Assembly (NCBI RefSeq): GCF_008364765.1 | Contig: NZ_VTUY01000007.1 | Coordinates: 1 to 64,000 of the forward strand | Direction of reading: 5' to 3' | Source of the DNA: Bacillus sp. CH30_1T | GTDB lineage: Bacteria; Bacillota; Bacilli; Bacillales; Bacillaceae_B | DNA length: 64,000 bases | Shown: piece by piece, positions 8,114-16,344 of the stretch | Position numbering within the stretch: position 1 is the first letter of the stretch | Layout of the letters: each line of letters opens with the position of its first letter | Translations under genes and position numbers: made by a program | Notes under the pieces: generated by a model | Told to the model about the DNA's origin: nothing | Seen by the model: only the letters and a program-made list of their open reading frames with translations | Databases searched by the model: none

Positions 8114-8862
8114 AAACACAACTCCACTCCCTCTACACTGCCCCCGATTGTATCACCGGACATACCGCCAAACCATTTGATGGATCTAGAATAAACAAGC
8201 CAGAATAAAGCTAACGTCACCATGGTGAATAAAGCATAAAAATAAAAGCAATTTAAAAAGAAGCTGCCGACTCCACCCAGTAATAAACCAGAAACAATCC
8301 AAATAAGATCATAACCCGTCACATTCTTACTGAAACCATATCCCATTCCTGACGTCTGGGCTGCAGGGATAAGAATTAAACTCGCCCCCATCATCATTCG
8401 ACTTAAAAAGGGAATCGACACAAGGACCATACCAATCAAAATAGTGGAATGGGTTTGAATGATGGTTTCATAAATAAATAAAAACCGTGATGAAAGCAAT
8501 ACCACCAGGGACAAAACGCCAAAGGCACCTACCCTCGGGTCTTTCATGATGTCTAATCGCTTCTCCCTATCTCTATAGGAAAAAAAGGCATCACTTGCAT
8601 CCATATAACCATCTAAATGGATACCACCCGTTAATACGATTGGCATTACCCAGATATAGAATGATATTCCTAAAGGGCTTATGTGGGTAAAAGAATTCAG
8701 AAAAACATATCCTCCTAGAAGAAACACACCTACAAAAAAACCTAGCAGTGGAAATGTTCTGACCATCCACTTCATTTCCCTTTTGCCTACTGAAAATTCT
8801 TTACGGATCGGCAGAATCGTAAAAAACTGCAGGTTAAGGAGAAAGCTTTTAAATAGGATCAT
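8071..8862 (-). CDS. cobS: Adenosylcobinamide-GDP ribazoletransferase (cobalamin synthase)
   Basis: Joins adenosylcobinamide-GDP to alpha-ribazole (or its phosphate), completing the nucleotide loop. It is a polytopic membrane enzyme. The 263-residue protein shows the family motifs LTGGIHLDGYMDASDAFFS and MKDPRVGAFG, followed by several membrane segments and WFGGMSGDTIG near the C-terminus. ATG at 8862 follows GGAAGGACGG. It overlaps cobU by 14 bp and cobC by 43 bp, indicating tight translational coupling. Confidence 0.95.
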   Translation of the reverse strand: MILFKSFLLNLQFFTILPIRKEFSVGKREMKWMVRTFPLLGFFVGVFLLGGYVFLNSFTHISPLGISFYIWVMPIVLTGGIHLDGYMDASDAFFSYRDREKRLDIMKDPRVGAFGVLSLVVLLSSRFLFIYETIIQTHSTILIGMVLVSIPFLSRMMMGASLILIPAAQTSGMGYGFSKNVTGYDLIWIVSGLLLGGVGSFFLNCFYFYALFTMVTLALFWLVYSRSIKWFGGMSGDTIGGSVEGVELCLWMTIWLLHAFAMV

Positions 8863-9430
8863 GAGGCAACCGTCCTTCCTCATTCGGACCCCTCTTTTTC
8901 ACAACCGGGATTCCCGCCGTCATTTCGATTGCCACACATGCTTTTTTCACCATTCTTATATGTAATGCACCAAGTCGTTTCTGGAAAGTAAGAAGATCGT
9001 TTGAATCAATTGGAAGGTCAGAAACCAATTCATTACTAACCAGGATCAGTACATCTACTTTATTTAGCAACTGTACGATAGACTGATAGATTCTCTCTTC
9101 TATATACTGGCCTTTCACCTCTATACTACCATACGTCTCATTTGTTAAAAGAGTCGTGAGGCAATCTAACAGAACTACAGAGTGTTGAGGAATTTGGTTG
9201 ATTATCCTATCAATTGAATTCGGACATTCAATCGTCGTCCATTCCACAGCATACGCTTGCCGGTCCTGCTGGTGTTTCAAGATTCTTTGCTCCATCTCCC
9301 TGTCAGTGTTCACTCCACAAGCAAGATAGACCAATGGAACGTTTGCCTTTTTCTTCTCTATTGCCCATTTTTCAGCAAAAGAGCTTTTGCCGCTTCTAAC
9401 CCCTCCGGTTATAAAATATAGGGTTCCCAA
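8849..9430 (-). CDS. cobU: Adenosylcobinamide kinase / adenosylcobinamide-phosphate guanylyltransferase
   Basis: Bifunctional CobU/CobP enzyme that phosphorylates adenosylcobinamide, then makes adenosylcobinamide-GDP. The 193-residue protein has the P-loop GGVRSGKS (residues 9-16). It also has the RILKHQQDR motif with histidine 53 as probable GMP acceptor, and LLDCLTTLL and SNELVSDLP as in the family. It starts with TTG at 9430, preceded by GGAGAGGGGG with a 7-base spacer. No better start exists. It lies 43 bases after the btuD-cbiZ fusion. Together with cobS and cobC it forms the activation and joining part of the salvage route. Confidence 0.94.
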   Translation of the reverse strand: MGTLYFITGGVRSGKSSFAEKWAIEKKKANVPLVYLACGVNTDREMEQRILKHQQDRQAYAVEWTTIECPNSIDRIINQIPQHSVVLLDCLTTLLTNETYGSIEVKGQYIEERIYQSIVQLLNKVDVLILVSNELVSDLPIDSNDLLTFQKRLGALHIRMVKKACVAIEMTAGIPVVKKRGPNEEGRLPHDPI

Positions 9431-9473
9431 CCCGATTCCCCCTCTCCTCTACCACCCTGTCGTTGATATAATT

Positions 9474-10934
9474 CTACTCTGTTTGATCCAAATAGCGTTG
9501 AATAGCTTTTTTTGTCACCTCATATACCCCGCGCCCAATCAACTTCCCTATTGGTGTAATCGGCCCGGCAAACGGTTCCAGCTCACCCTTTTGACTTGAA
9601 GCAATCAGAATACTGTCGGTCGGTGTCCCGGTTGCAAGCTGACCTGTTCTTCTGTCCCTCACATTCATATCGTAAAGGGCCCTCACTTTCGCTTCTGTTG
9701 AGGTTACAAGGGCTTCTATATATGCTTCATCTGATAGATTCCCATTTATGAACACCCACGTATTAATCGTGCCTGGCCTTAAATCAATATCATATTGATA
9801 ACTTGTTGAGACATCAATCGCATTCCCGACACCTGCTGTCACCACAACGAAAACGGAATGCCCCTGAACTTCGAAACGATCGCATACCATATTATTTAAA
9901 GGAAGAGCCGTCATCATGCCTACAGAAAATGAGGGATCCAGTCCTTTATGAACAAGAAACTCCCTCATATCCTCTTGATAATCTGAGCAGTCATAATCTG
10001 CAGGGACTCTTCGATTGATAAAGTGCCTGTACCACCCGATTCCTGCACCAATAATCCCTGAGGACATGCATTTTAATGGATAAGGGGCAGAGAAATGTAT
10101 GTATTCTTCCCTCACGTTTAGGTAGCTTTCATCTAACACAAAGCTCTCGGTCGCACTCTCCTCAGGAACAATTACCATTTGAGGTTTTGCCACTAAAGGA
10201 TGAGCTTGTTTCTGAACCTTTGTATGATACACCTCTTCAATATGTTTCTCTTTCAGAACCTCTTCCGGGTGGTGGAGAAGTTTGGTTTTTCCTTTGTCTA
10301 AGAGAAGTAAGCGATCACAGTATAAACTTGCTAAATTTAAGTCATGAAAGATCGCGATGACCGTTAAATTTTCGTGTACCGTTTGATTTTTAATTAAATC
10401 CAACAATGATTTCTGATACGAAAGATCAAGATGATTAGTTGGTTCATCAAGCAACAGGACCTGTGGCTCCTGAGCGAGAGCCTGGGCAAGGAATACCCTC
10501 TGCCGTTCTCCCCCGGACAACTCATGAAGGAAGCGGTGCTGAAAGGGCGTAATGCCCGTTTGATCCATTACCTTTTCTACGATTTCGGTATCCCGTTCAG
10601 TCGTTCCTTTAAAGAAACCTTTTTGGTGAGAATATCTCCCTAGCATAACCGTCTCCCTCACTTCATAGGAAAAGGATTCTGTCGATATCTGAGGAAGTAC
10701 CGCTACCTGTCTGGCTAAATCCCTTGAAGAAAAATGATGCAGTTTTTTTCCTTTTAACGTGATGTTTCCACTCATTAATGGAAGCAGACCCGTCATGGCT
10801 TTTAACAGCGTCGTCTTTCCACTTCCGTTAGGTCCAAGAACCCCAAAGAATTCTCCTTTATCTATATGAAAATTCATGTCTTCCACGGTTATTTTATCGT
10901 TATATCCCACGGTCACACCGTTTACATCTATCAT
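9474..10934 (-). CDS. btuD: Cobalamin ABC transporter ATPase fused to adenosylcobinamide amidohydrolase
   Basis: Two-domain protein of 486 residues. Residues 1-260 form an ABC ATPase with Walker A GPNGSGKT (34-41), signature LSGGERQ and Walker [12 protein letters not shown]. It energises BtuCF-mediated corrinoid import. Residues about 280-486 match CbiZ, with TAGVGNAIDV, NTWVFINGNLSDEA and GQLATGTPTDSI. CbiZ removes the aminopropanol side chain from adenosylcobinamide, giving adenosylcobyric acid, so unwanted cobamides can be remodelled. B. subtilis YvrA and its relatives have the same fusion. The gene overlaps btuC by 4 bp. A CbiB enzyme is needed to use the product and is not in the window. 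Confidence 0.93.
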   Translation of the reverse strand: MIDVNGVTVGYNDKITVEDMNFHIDKGEFFGVLGPNGSGKTTLLKAMTGLLPLMSGNITLKGKKLHHFSSRDLARQVAVLPQISTESFSYEVRETVMLGRYSHQKGFFKGTTERDTEIVEKVMDQTGITPFQHRFLHELSGGERQRVFLAQALAQEPQVLLLDEPTNHLDLSYQKSLLDLIKNQTVHENLTVIAIFHDLNLASLYCDRLLLLDKGKTKLLHHPEEVLKEKHIEEVYHTKVQKQAHPLVAKPQMVIVPEESATESFVLDESYLNVREEYIHFSAPYPLKCMSSGIIGAGIGWYRHFINRRVPADYDCSDYQEDMREFLVHKGLDPSFSVGMMTALPLNNMVCDRFEVQGHSVFVVVTAGVGNAIDVSTSYQYDIDLRPGTINTWVFINGNLSDEAYIEALVTSTEAKVRALYDMNVRDRRTGQLATGTPTDSILIASSQKGELEPFAGPITPIGKLIGRGVYEVTKKAIQRYLDQTE

Positions 10935-11962
10935 GATGAAAGCCCTCTTTTCTTCAGGAGAATATAAGCAAACATCGGGGCACCAATAAGAGCTGTTATC
11001 ACTCCAATCGGAAGCTCGGTTGGTGCAATGATGGTTCTTGAGATGAGATCAGCCAACACGAGAAAGCCTCCGCCTACAAGGATGGACAAAGGAAGTAAGT
11101 GTCTATGGTCATGCCCTACTATCCTTCTTAGAAAATGAGGGATTACAAGTCCCACAAATCCAATTGTACCTGAAACGGCGACAGCCGCTCCCGTCAGGAT
11201 ACTTCCTGCAATTAAAATAAGGAGTTTTCTTCTTTGTACGGATATTCCGATATGATGGGCTTGTTCTTCACCAAAGCTCATGCCATTCAGTTCCTTGCCG
11301 TTGAGAAACAAAACTATCACTCCAATTAAGAAAAAGGGGAATATTATCGTAATGTAATCCCACCCTCTCATGGACACGCTTCCAAGAAGCCAACCGATGA
11401 TCTGTCTTAATTCCTCTCCCGTCAGGGCGATCATTAAGGATATGAAGGAACCTAAAAAAGAGCTGAAAATGATTCCTGTTAATATGATGGTTTCTACCTT
11501 CATGGTTCTTTCAACCTTCTGTGCAAACCATAATACGAGAAACACGGTTATAATCGAACAAAGAATACTGAGAAAGGGAAGCGTAAACTTCCCAATGAAA
11601 GGAATGCTCCAATTAAAGAACAACGTAATAACAGCGCCGACCGATGCTCCCGAAGACACACCCAATGTATATGGATCAGCCAGCGGGTTGCGCAATAGTC
11701 CTTGAAAAGAAGCTCCTGCAATTGCTAGGGAGCTTCCAACCAATAATGCCAGTAATACTCTGGGCAATCTTATTGAGTACACTATATTTGCAAACATTGG
11801 ATCAATTTCTTCAGGTATAGGGAATCCAAACCATTTAGCTCCAACGATGAACAGAATATCCATCGGTGGCACAGAGACGGTTCCTATCGAAATACCGGCA
11901 AAGAGAGCGAAAAGTAAAAACATCACAGCCAACCCGTATGTTATCCATATTTTATTCTGCAA
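10931..11962 (-). CDS. btuC: Cobalamin ABC transporter permease (FecCD family)
   Basis: Membrane subunit of the BtuCDF importer. The 343-residue sequence has about ten hydrophobic segments and FecCD-family motifs such as RLPRVLLALLVGSSLAIAGA, LADPYTLGVSSGASVGA and GTIGFVGLVIPHFLRRIVGHD. Start codon is uncertain. I use TTG at 11962, which has GGAG four bases upstream. Another TTG at 11989 lacks a ribosome site. Either way the gene overlaps the end of btuF and its stop overlaps the next ATPase gene by 4 bp, so the three transporter genes are translationally coupled. Confidence 0.93.
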   Translation of the reverse strand: MQNKIWITYGLAVMFLLFALFAGISIGTVSVPPMDILFIVGAKWFGFPIPEEIDPMFANIVYSIRLPRVLLALLVGSSLAIAGASFQGLLRNPLADPYTLGVSSGASVGAVITLFFNWSIPFIGKFTLPFLSILCSIITVFLVLWFAQKVERTMKVETIILTGIIFSSFLGSFISLMIALTGEELRQIIGWLLGSVSMRGWDYITIIFPFFLIGVIVLFLNGKELNGMSFGEEQAHHIGISVQRRKLLILIAGSILTGAAVAVSGTIGFVGLVIPHFLRRIVGHDHRHLLPLSILVGGGFLVLADLISRTIIAPTELPIGVITALIGAPMFAYILLKKRGLSS

Positions 11963-12917
11963 ATAACTCCGGATAGATCGACTTTGCAATTTCCTCTACT
12001 CCTTCAACTAATCTCGGACCCGTACGTGTGACCAGATCTGAATGTACGTCATGGACATCTTCATTTTTTATAGCGGTTACATCTTTCCAACCTTCTCGGC
12101 CCATCACTTGTTCTTTAGGATTTTCACTATAAAAACCATAGGTAGTAATGATGACGTCCGGATTGGAAGAGATGACTGCTTCTTGGTTAACTTGGATCCA
12201 TCCCTCCTGATCACTCATCACATTTTCGGCATTTACAAGTGAAAGCATTTGATCAATAAAAGTATTTTTCCCTGTCGAATATATGTCAGGAGAAGGTGAA
12301 ACCTCTACATACACTTTTTTATTTTCAGATACACCACTGACTTTTTCCTTAATGGATTCTAGATCCGCTTTCATCTCAGAAATGACGGATTCAGCTTCGT
12401 CTTTTTTCCCGACCAATGTGCCGATGTTTTTCATCGTGGTGTACACTTCCTCAAAGCTGTTGGCATCACGTACGATATATATCTTTACCCCTGCATTGCG
12501 AAGCTGTTCTAATCCTTCTTCTGCCGACACAGCAGTGGACTCATGAGCAAGAACCAAATCCGGATTCAGACTGATGATCTTCTCAACGTTAAATTCCATT
12601 CCACCTATTTTTTCTTTGTCCGCCGCTTCTTTTGGGTAATTATCAAAATCTGAAACCCCTACAATTTCATTATTCAACCCTAACTCGAATAAGATTTCTG
12701 TGTTACTTGGAATCAATGAAACAATATGCTTAGGTTGCTCATCCAGCGTGACTTTATTATTCAGGGCGTCGTTTACTGACAAAGGAAAAGCAGATTGTCC
12801 CTGACTGACTTCCCCGCTATTTTCATTTTTTTCTACACTTTCTCCGTCAGTACCGCAAGCTGAAAGGAGTCCTAGAGATAATATTAATACAATAGTGATT
12901 TTGAATATGTGTTTCAT
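11952..12917 (-). CDS. btuF: Cobalamin ABC transporter substrate-binding lipoprotein
   Basis: Extracytoplasmic corrinoid receptor anchored by lipid. The 321-residue protein has a signal peptide ending in the lipobox LLSACG. A BtuF/FepB-type periplasmic-binding fold follows (SLIPSNTEILFELG, INPDLVLAH-like LNPDLVLAHES). It is the first gene of the cobalamin operon. ATG at 12917 follows AGGAGG with a 7-base spacer. In-frame codons upstream lie in the terminator and are not used. The gene is directly downstream of a B12 riboswitch, so import and assembly are shut off together when adenosylcobalamin is plentiful. Confidence 0.95.
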   Translation of the reverse strand: MKHIFKITIVLILSLGLLSACGTDGESVEKNENSGEVSQGQSAFPLSVNDALNNKVTLDEQPKHIVSLIPSNTEILFELGLNNEIVGVSDFDNYPKEAADKEKIGGMEFNVEKIISLNPDLVLAHESTAVSAEEGLEQLRNAGVKIYIVRDANSFEEVYTTMKNIGTLVGKKDEAESVISEMKADLESIKEKVSGVSENKKVYVEVSPSPDIYSTGKNTFIDQMLSLVNAENVMSDQEGWIQVNQEAVISSNPDVIITTYGFYSENPKEQVMGREGWKDVTAIKNEDVHDVHSDLVTRTGPRLVEGVEEIAKSIYPELFAE

Positions 12918-12952
12918 ACGTTTTCCTCCTGTAAATAAACTTATTCCCAGAC

Positions 12953-12982
12953 AAAAAAACATCTCCAGTGGGACTAGAGATG
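12953..12982 (-). terminator. Riboswitch expression-platform terminator
   Basis: Minus strand CATCTCTAG and CTGGAGATG form a 9-bp stem (one G-T pair) with a TCCCA loop, followed by seven T residues. It lies between the B12 aptamer and the btuF ribosome site and is the likely off-state terminator. Confidence 0.88.
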
Positions 12983-13049
12983 CTATGTAAGATGCATAAA
13001 AGGCTTTAAACCGTTAAACATGCACATTACACCTTTCTATCCGCGTAGT

Positions 13050-13262
13050 TTGGGTGCGATAGAAATCAGGCAGGTCTCCTGGCTCATGGTCATTGCTTGC
13101 TGCACCTTCCCATGCACATTAGCACAGTGGTTTTTATACAGTTCACTTCCATTTACAGTGGCGGGACCGCGTTGGAATTACACCAACTTCCCTATTATGA
13201 AGCGAAGAAGTATCGTCACTTCCGCTTCACCTGATCTCATGTCGTATGTAATTATTCCGTTC
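13050..13262 (-). ncRNA. Adenosylcobalamin (B12) riboswitch
   Basis: On the minus strand I read GGGAAGTTGGTG (13192-13181) and ACGCGGTCCCGCCACTG ending at 13156. The B12 box, AGCCAGGAGACCTGCC, is at 13084-13069. These are the conserved core elements of the cobalamin riboswitch in the right order and spacing. The aptamer sits about 80 bases before a terminator and about 150 before the btuF start, so binding of adenosylcobalamin should stop transcription of the ten-gene operon. Outer limits are approximate. Confidence 0.95.
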
Positions 13263-13268
13263 AACAGA

Positions 13269-13297
13269 ATTATACACAAGATTCTATGGATAGTGAA
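13269..13297 (-). promoter_or_regulatory. Sigma-A promoter of the cobalamin operon
   Basis: Minus strand: TTCACT (13297-13292), 17-bp spacer, perfect TATAAT (13274-13269). It is just upstream of the riboswitch, fixing the leader at about 340 nt. Confidence 0.75.
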
Positions 13298-13379
13298 TGG
13301 AATTTGATAAACTTTGCTGAAAATAGCAGGAATACTTCTTTTCGAAACATTTACCGGTGCAACCTTGCGAGCTAATAGA

Positions 13380-13408
13380 TTGTCCCCTCCATTCTTTCGT
13401 GTTAAAAT
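13380..13408 (+). promoter_or_regulatory. Probable sigma-A promoter of msrA
   Basis: TTGTCC (13380-13385), 17-bp spacer, TAAAAT (13403-13408). It lies 61 bases before the msrA start. It is divergent from the cobalamin operon promoter. Confidence 0.5.
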
Positions 13409-13468
13409 CTGTTTCAAGTAATCGCTTTACTGCTTTAGAGGAGCACATATGGTACAGGAGGTTCAGCA

Positions 13469-13999
13469 ATGAATGAAAAAAAAGAAATCGCTACCTTTGC
13501 TGGTGGTTGTTTTTGGTGTATGGTAAAGCCATTTGATGAATTACCGGGCATTATTGATGTTGTGTCAGGTTATTCAGGGGGACACCTTGAAAACCCAACA
13601 TATCAAGATATAAAAGCAGGAAAAAGTGGACATTATGAAGCTGTTCAAATCACGTATAATCCTGATTTGTTCCCTTATGAAAGATTATTAGAGCTATACT
13701 GGCCTCAGATTGATCCAACGGATGATGGCGGACAATTCCATGACCGCGGGGATCAGTACCGCACAGCTATTTTCTATCATAATGAACACCAAAAACAATT
13801 AGCTGAAAAGACGAAGAACGAAATAGTAGACAGTGGACGATTCAAGAAGCCAATCGTCACAAACATTCTTCCTGCCTCCACTTTCTATCCGGCAGAAGAA
13901 TACCATCAAAAATTCTACAAGAAAAATCCAGATGAATATAAACAAGACCGTACAAAATCAGGTCGCGATGAATTTATAGATAATCATTGGAAGAATTAA
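13469..13999 (+). CDS. msrA: Peptide methionine-S-sulfoxide reductase
   Basis: Repairs oxidised methionine (S-form) in proteins. The 176-residue sequence has the GCFWC active-site motif with the catalytic cysteine at residue 14, the family stretch DVVSGYSGG, and HYEAVQITYNP. ATG at 13469 has AGGAGG upstream. No msrB domain or msrB gene adjoins it. It is followed by a terminator and a small gene. Identification is firm. Confidence 0.96.
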   Translation: MNEKKEIATFAGGCFWCMVKPFDELPGIIDVVSGYSGGHLENPTYQDIKAGKSGHYEAVQITYNPDLFPYERLLELYWPQIDPTDDGGQFHDRGDQYRTAIFYHNEHQKQLAEKTKNEIVDSGRFKKPIVTNILPASTFYPAEEYHQKFYKKNPDEYKQDRTKSGRDEFIDNHWKN

Positions 14000-14010
14000 A
14001 TAGTGGGATG

Positions 14011-14053
14011 AAAAAAACTCCTTTCGCCAAACTAATGGCAGGAAGGAGTTTTT
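14011..14053 (+). terminator. Terminator of msrA overlapping the next ribosome site
   Basis: AAACTCCTT (14015-14023) pairs with AAGGAGTTT (14043-14051), with further pairing of GCC and GGC inside, and ends in TTTTTG. The AAGGAG of the 3' arm is also the ribosome site for the small gene at 14056. Confidence 0.7.
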
Positions 14054-14055
14054 GT

Positions 14056-14214
14056 ATGAAGAAATATGAGAAAAATACAGAAGACAAAGAGCAGGTTATC
14101 GGGTTTGAAGGACCAGGGAAAGTCGTCAATTTCTTTGACCCCTATCCGGATGAAGATGAAGAGAATGTAAATAACTTGGATACGGTAGATAATCATTCTT
14201 CAGAAAAACAGTAA
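14056..14214 (+). CDS. Small acidic protein of unknown function
   Basis: A 52-residue, hydrophilic, strongly acidic protein, with a C-terminal half rich in Asp/Glu/Asn and a central GFEGPGKVVNFFDPYP segment. I do not recognise the family. ATG at 14056 is preceded by AAGGAG with a 7-base spacer, and a hairpin with TTTT follows its stop. A longer frame beginning at 13987 would start inside msrA without a ribosome site. The ribosome site is buried in the msrA terminator hairpin, so expression may depend on read-through or on a separate start. Confidence 0.55.
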   Translation: MKKYEKNTEDKEQVIGFEGPGKVVNFFDPYPDEDEENVNNLDTVDNHSSEKQ

Positions 14215-14220
14215 AAACAT

Positions 14221-14258
14221 AAAAGGTGAAGATTATATAAATTTAACCTTCACCTTTT
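14221..14258 (+). terminator. Terminator after the small gene
   Basis: AAAAGGTGAAG pairs perfectly with CTTCACCTTTT over 11 bp. The downstream T tract is short, so the U run is mostly in the stem. It could act in both directions. Confidence 0.6.
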
Positions 14259-14416
14259 CATATTAACCAATGCCATTGTGCCCATTTTGTATGACTTCAA
14301 ACAAATTTGACATGATTTCATACGCACCAAACATCCAATCCTGATGAAAAAGGTATCACCTTTAACGAAAATGGTTAAAATGTCGGTAAAAAGCCAAAAG
14401 ATCAGAAGGTGAAAAA

Positions 14417-15532
14417 ATGTATATTTGGTTAGGGTCTGTTATTCTTACGGTTTTCCTGTTTACTAGAATCCCTACAGTCAAAAAGTCCATTCATGTAAGG
14501 AATAGTTTTCTCGTAAAAAAATGCTCCATCATCATTCCAGCCAGAAATGAAGAACAGTCGATTGGAAATCTATTATCGAGTATTCAGAAGCAATTTATTC
14601 AGCCGTTTGAAGTGATCGTTGTAAATGATGGATCTAAGGATCGAACGAAGGCAATAGCTGAAGGGTTCGGTGCAACTGTCGTGGATACTCCCCCTCTTCC
14701 ACATGGATGGAATGGGAAATCTTGGGCTTGTTGGAACGGGGCGGAAGCATCAAAAGGTGAATTCTTACTGTTTGTTGACTCAGATACATGGTTCGAGCAA
14801 GCAGGACTTCTTAGAATATGTGAGACTTATCAAGAACAGCAATGTCAGGGAATTCTGAGCATTCATCCCTATCATAGGATGAATAGTGGATATGAAACTT
14901 TATCCATGATGTTTCATTTAATGGTATTCGCCGCAACAAGTGTAACCCATCTCCTTTCCGGGTTGGTCAGACCTTCGGGTGGGTTTGGTCAGTGTTTCCT
15001 GTGTACAAGAGATGTATATCAGCGAATCGGTGGGCACCAAGCAATCAAAGGAGATATGGTGGAGCATTTTGCTTTAAGTCGACGTGCAAAAAAATGTGGA
15101 GAATTAGTAGAAGCAGTCAGCGGACGCAATGCCATATCCATGAGAATGTACGGGAAAGGGTTGAGTGAGTTATTCCACGGGTGGTCGAAGAGTTTCGCTT
15201 CCGGGGCAAAATCGACAAACATCATCCTTTTGGGACTATCTTCTTTGTGGATTACCTCTCTCACTTCTTTTGTCATACATTCGCCGGTAATGGTATGGAC
15301 AGACCCATATATTTATATGATTCAGTACTTGTTTTTAAGTGTTTATTTTTATTTCATTCTTAGCAGGATTGGAAATTTCACCATTTTTGAGACGCTCTTA
15401 TTTCCAGTCCATATTCTATTTTTCGTTATGACCTTTTCCCACTCGGTGTTTACAACATTTTCGAGGAAAAACACAAAGTGGAAGGATCGATACATTTATT
15501 TAGAGAAAGGGAAGGATGAAAAGATGAAATGA
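14417..15532 (+). CDS. crtQ: Family 2 glycosyltransferase, CrtQ-like (C30 carotenoid glycosylation)
   Basis: Membrane-associated GT2 enzyme of 371 residues. After an N-terminal membrane segment come SIIIPARNEEQSIGNLL, VIVVNDGSKDRT and LLFVDSDTW (the DxD metal site). It ends with three or four hydrophobic segments. PPLPHGWNGKSWACWNGA is typical of CrtQ-type enzymes that glycosylate 4,4'-diaponeurosporenoate in staphyloxanthin-like pathways. ATG at 14417 follows AAGGTG. Its stop overlaps the start of a degraded CrtO-type acyltransferase (ATGA). No crtM, crtN or crtP is nearby, so the substrate is uncertain. Confidence 0.8.
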   Translation: MYIWLGSVILTVFLFTRIPTVKKSIHVRNSFLVKKCSIIIPARNEEQSIGNLLSSIQKQFIQPFEVIVVNDGSKDRTKAIAEGFGATVVDTPPLPHGWNGKSWACWNGAEASKGEFLLFVDSDTWFEQAGLLRICETYQEQQCQGILSIHPYHRMNSGYETLSMMFHLMVFAATSVTHLLSGLVRPSGGFGQCFLCTRDVYQRIGGHQAIKGDMVEHFALSRRAKKCGELVEAVSGRNAISMRMYGKGLSELFHGWSKSFASGAKSTNIILLGLSSLWITSLTSFVIHSPVMVWTDPYIYMIQYLFLSVYFYFILSRIGNFTIFETLLFPVHILFFVMTFSHSVFTTFSRKNTKWKDRYIYLEKGKDEKMK

Positions 15533-15948
15533 TCATCCTTATAAATATTTTCGCATGGGTAAGTATTCATTTCGTTATTCCCTTTTTGACATCCAGATTG
15601 ACCACCAAACAACTCCAAAGGATGTCCCCCCTCTTTCAGCCTCTTTAAATGGAAGCCAGGGGTGGTATGTTTCTGTTTTTGAAGATTAAGAAATATATAC
15701 CTGATGCAGGGGGAGGGTTTCGTGGTGGCTTATATAAGAATGAAATCGGCCTCTCTTCTCAACAGGGGCGGATTACGTTCCTTCACGAATTGAATCGTGC
15801 CGAAGTATCCCACTGGCTACAAATGATACTGGCACCTTTCTTTTACATTCTAAATAGTGGAGTCGAGTCCTGAGTAATGTTTCTATACGGAATATTATTT
15901 AACCTGCCCCATATTCTCTTGCAGCGCTACAATCGAATGAGGGTCTAA
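15529..15948 (+). pseudogene. crtO: Frameshifted glycosyl-diaponeurosporenoate acyltransferase relic (CrtO type)
   Basis: Three pieces in different frames together match a CrtO-type acyltransferase of about 140 residues. Piece one starts at 15529 and reads MIILINIFAWVSIHFVIPF. Piece two spans about 15649-15873 and reads KKYIPDAGGGFRGG and LNRAEVSHWLQMI. Piece three, about 15876-15948, reads FLYGILFNLPHILLQRYNR. Single-base gaps near 15650-15690 and 15855-15880 break the frame. The start overlaps the crtQ stop as ATGA, so this was an intact crtQ-crtO pair. The terminal acylation step is therefore probably lost, unless the errors are in the assembly. Confidence 0.78.
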
Positions 15949-16245
15949 AGATAATAGTTCAATATTCCCCGTTAAAATCTCGGAATCTAAGTCCCCAAAT
16001 TTCTAACCATTTTACAAATAGTGAATAAATTAATAAAAGTTGGACCATTTTAATGATAAGAACCGAGGAAGTCCTCCACTTCAATAGCCATACATCACCC
16101 GATTTGCTCGGTTCCCTCTTCTAGCCCCTCCTTCTTCCGGGACAAATAGTACAACTCTATGGACTCCTTCACAAGGGAGAATCCTTTTTCTCAAATTAAA
16201 AGTGGTCTGCGCGTGATTCGTCAAGCACCGGAGCTTTTGCTGATG
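15949..16245. other. Gene-free spacer
   Basis: About 300 bases between the crtO relic and the cvfB terminator. I see no ribosome site with an open frame, no RNA motif and no repeat. It could be further decayed remnant of the carotenoid locus, but nothing supports that directly. Confidence 0.4.
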
Positions 16246-16288
16246 TATATAAAAGAGTGCTGACAGTTAGTCAGCACTCTTTTATATA
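16246..16288 (-). terminator. Terminator of cvfB (symmetrical)
   Basis: A perfect 19-bp inverted repeat (TATATAAAAGAGTGCTGAC) with a 5-base loop. T-rich arms on both strands make it able to work in either direction. It is 57 bases after the cvfB stop. Confidence 0.88.
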
Positions 16289-16344
16289 TGTTCAAGAAAA
16301 TCAGGATAGGCCACACTCTCTGGGTGAGCCTCCCATTATTGTTT

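Noticed and set aside
13020-13469. Several 60-95 codon frames on both strands
   Set aside because: They lie across the B12 riboswitch and the promoters of btuF and msrA. No ribosome sites fit them.
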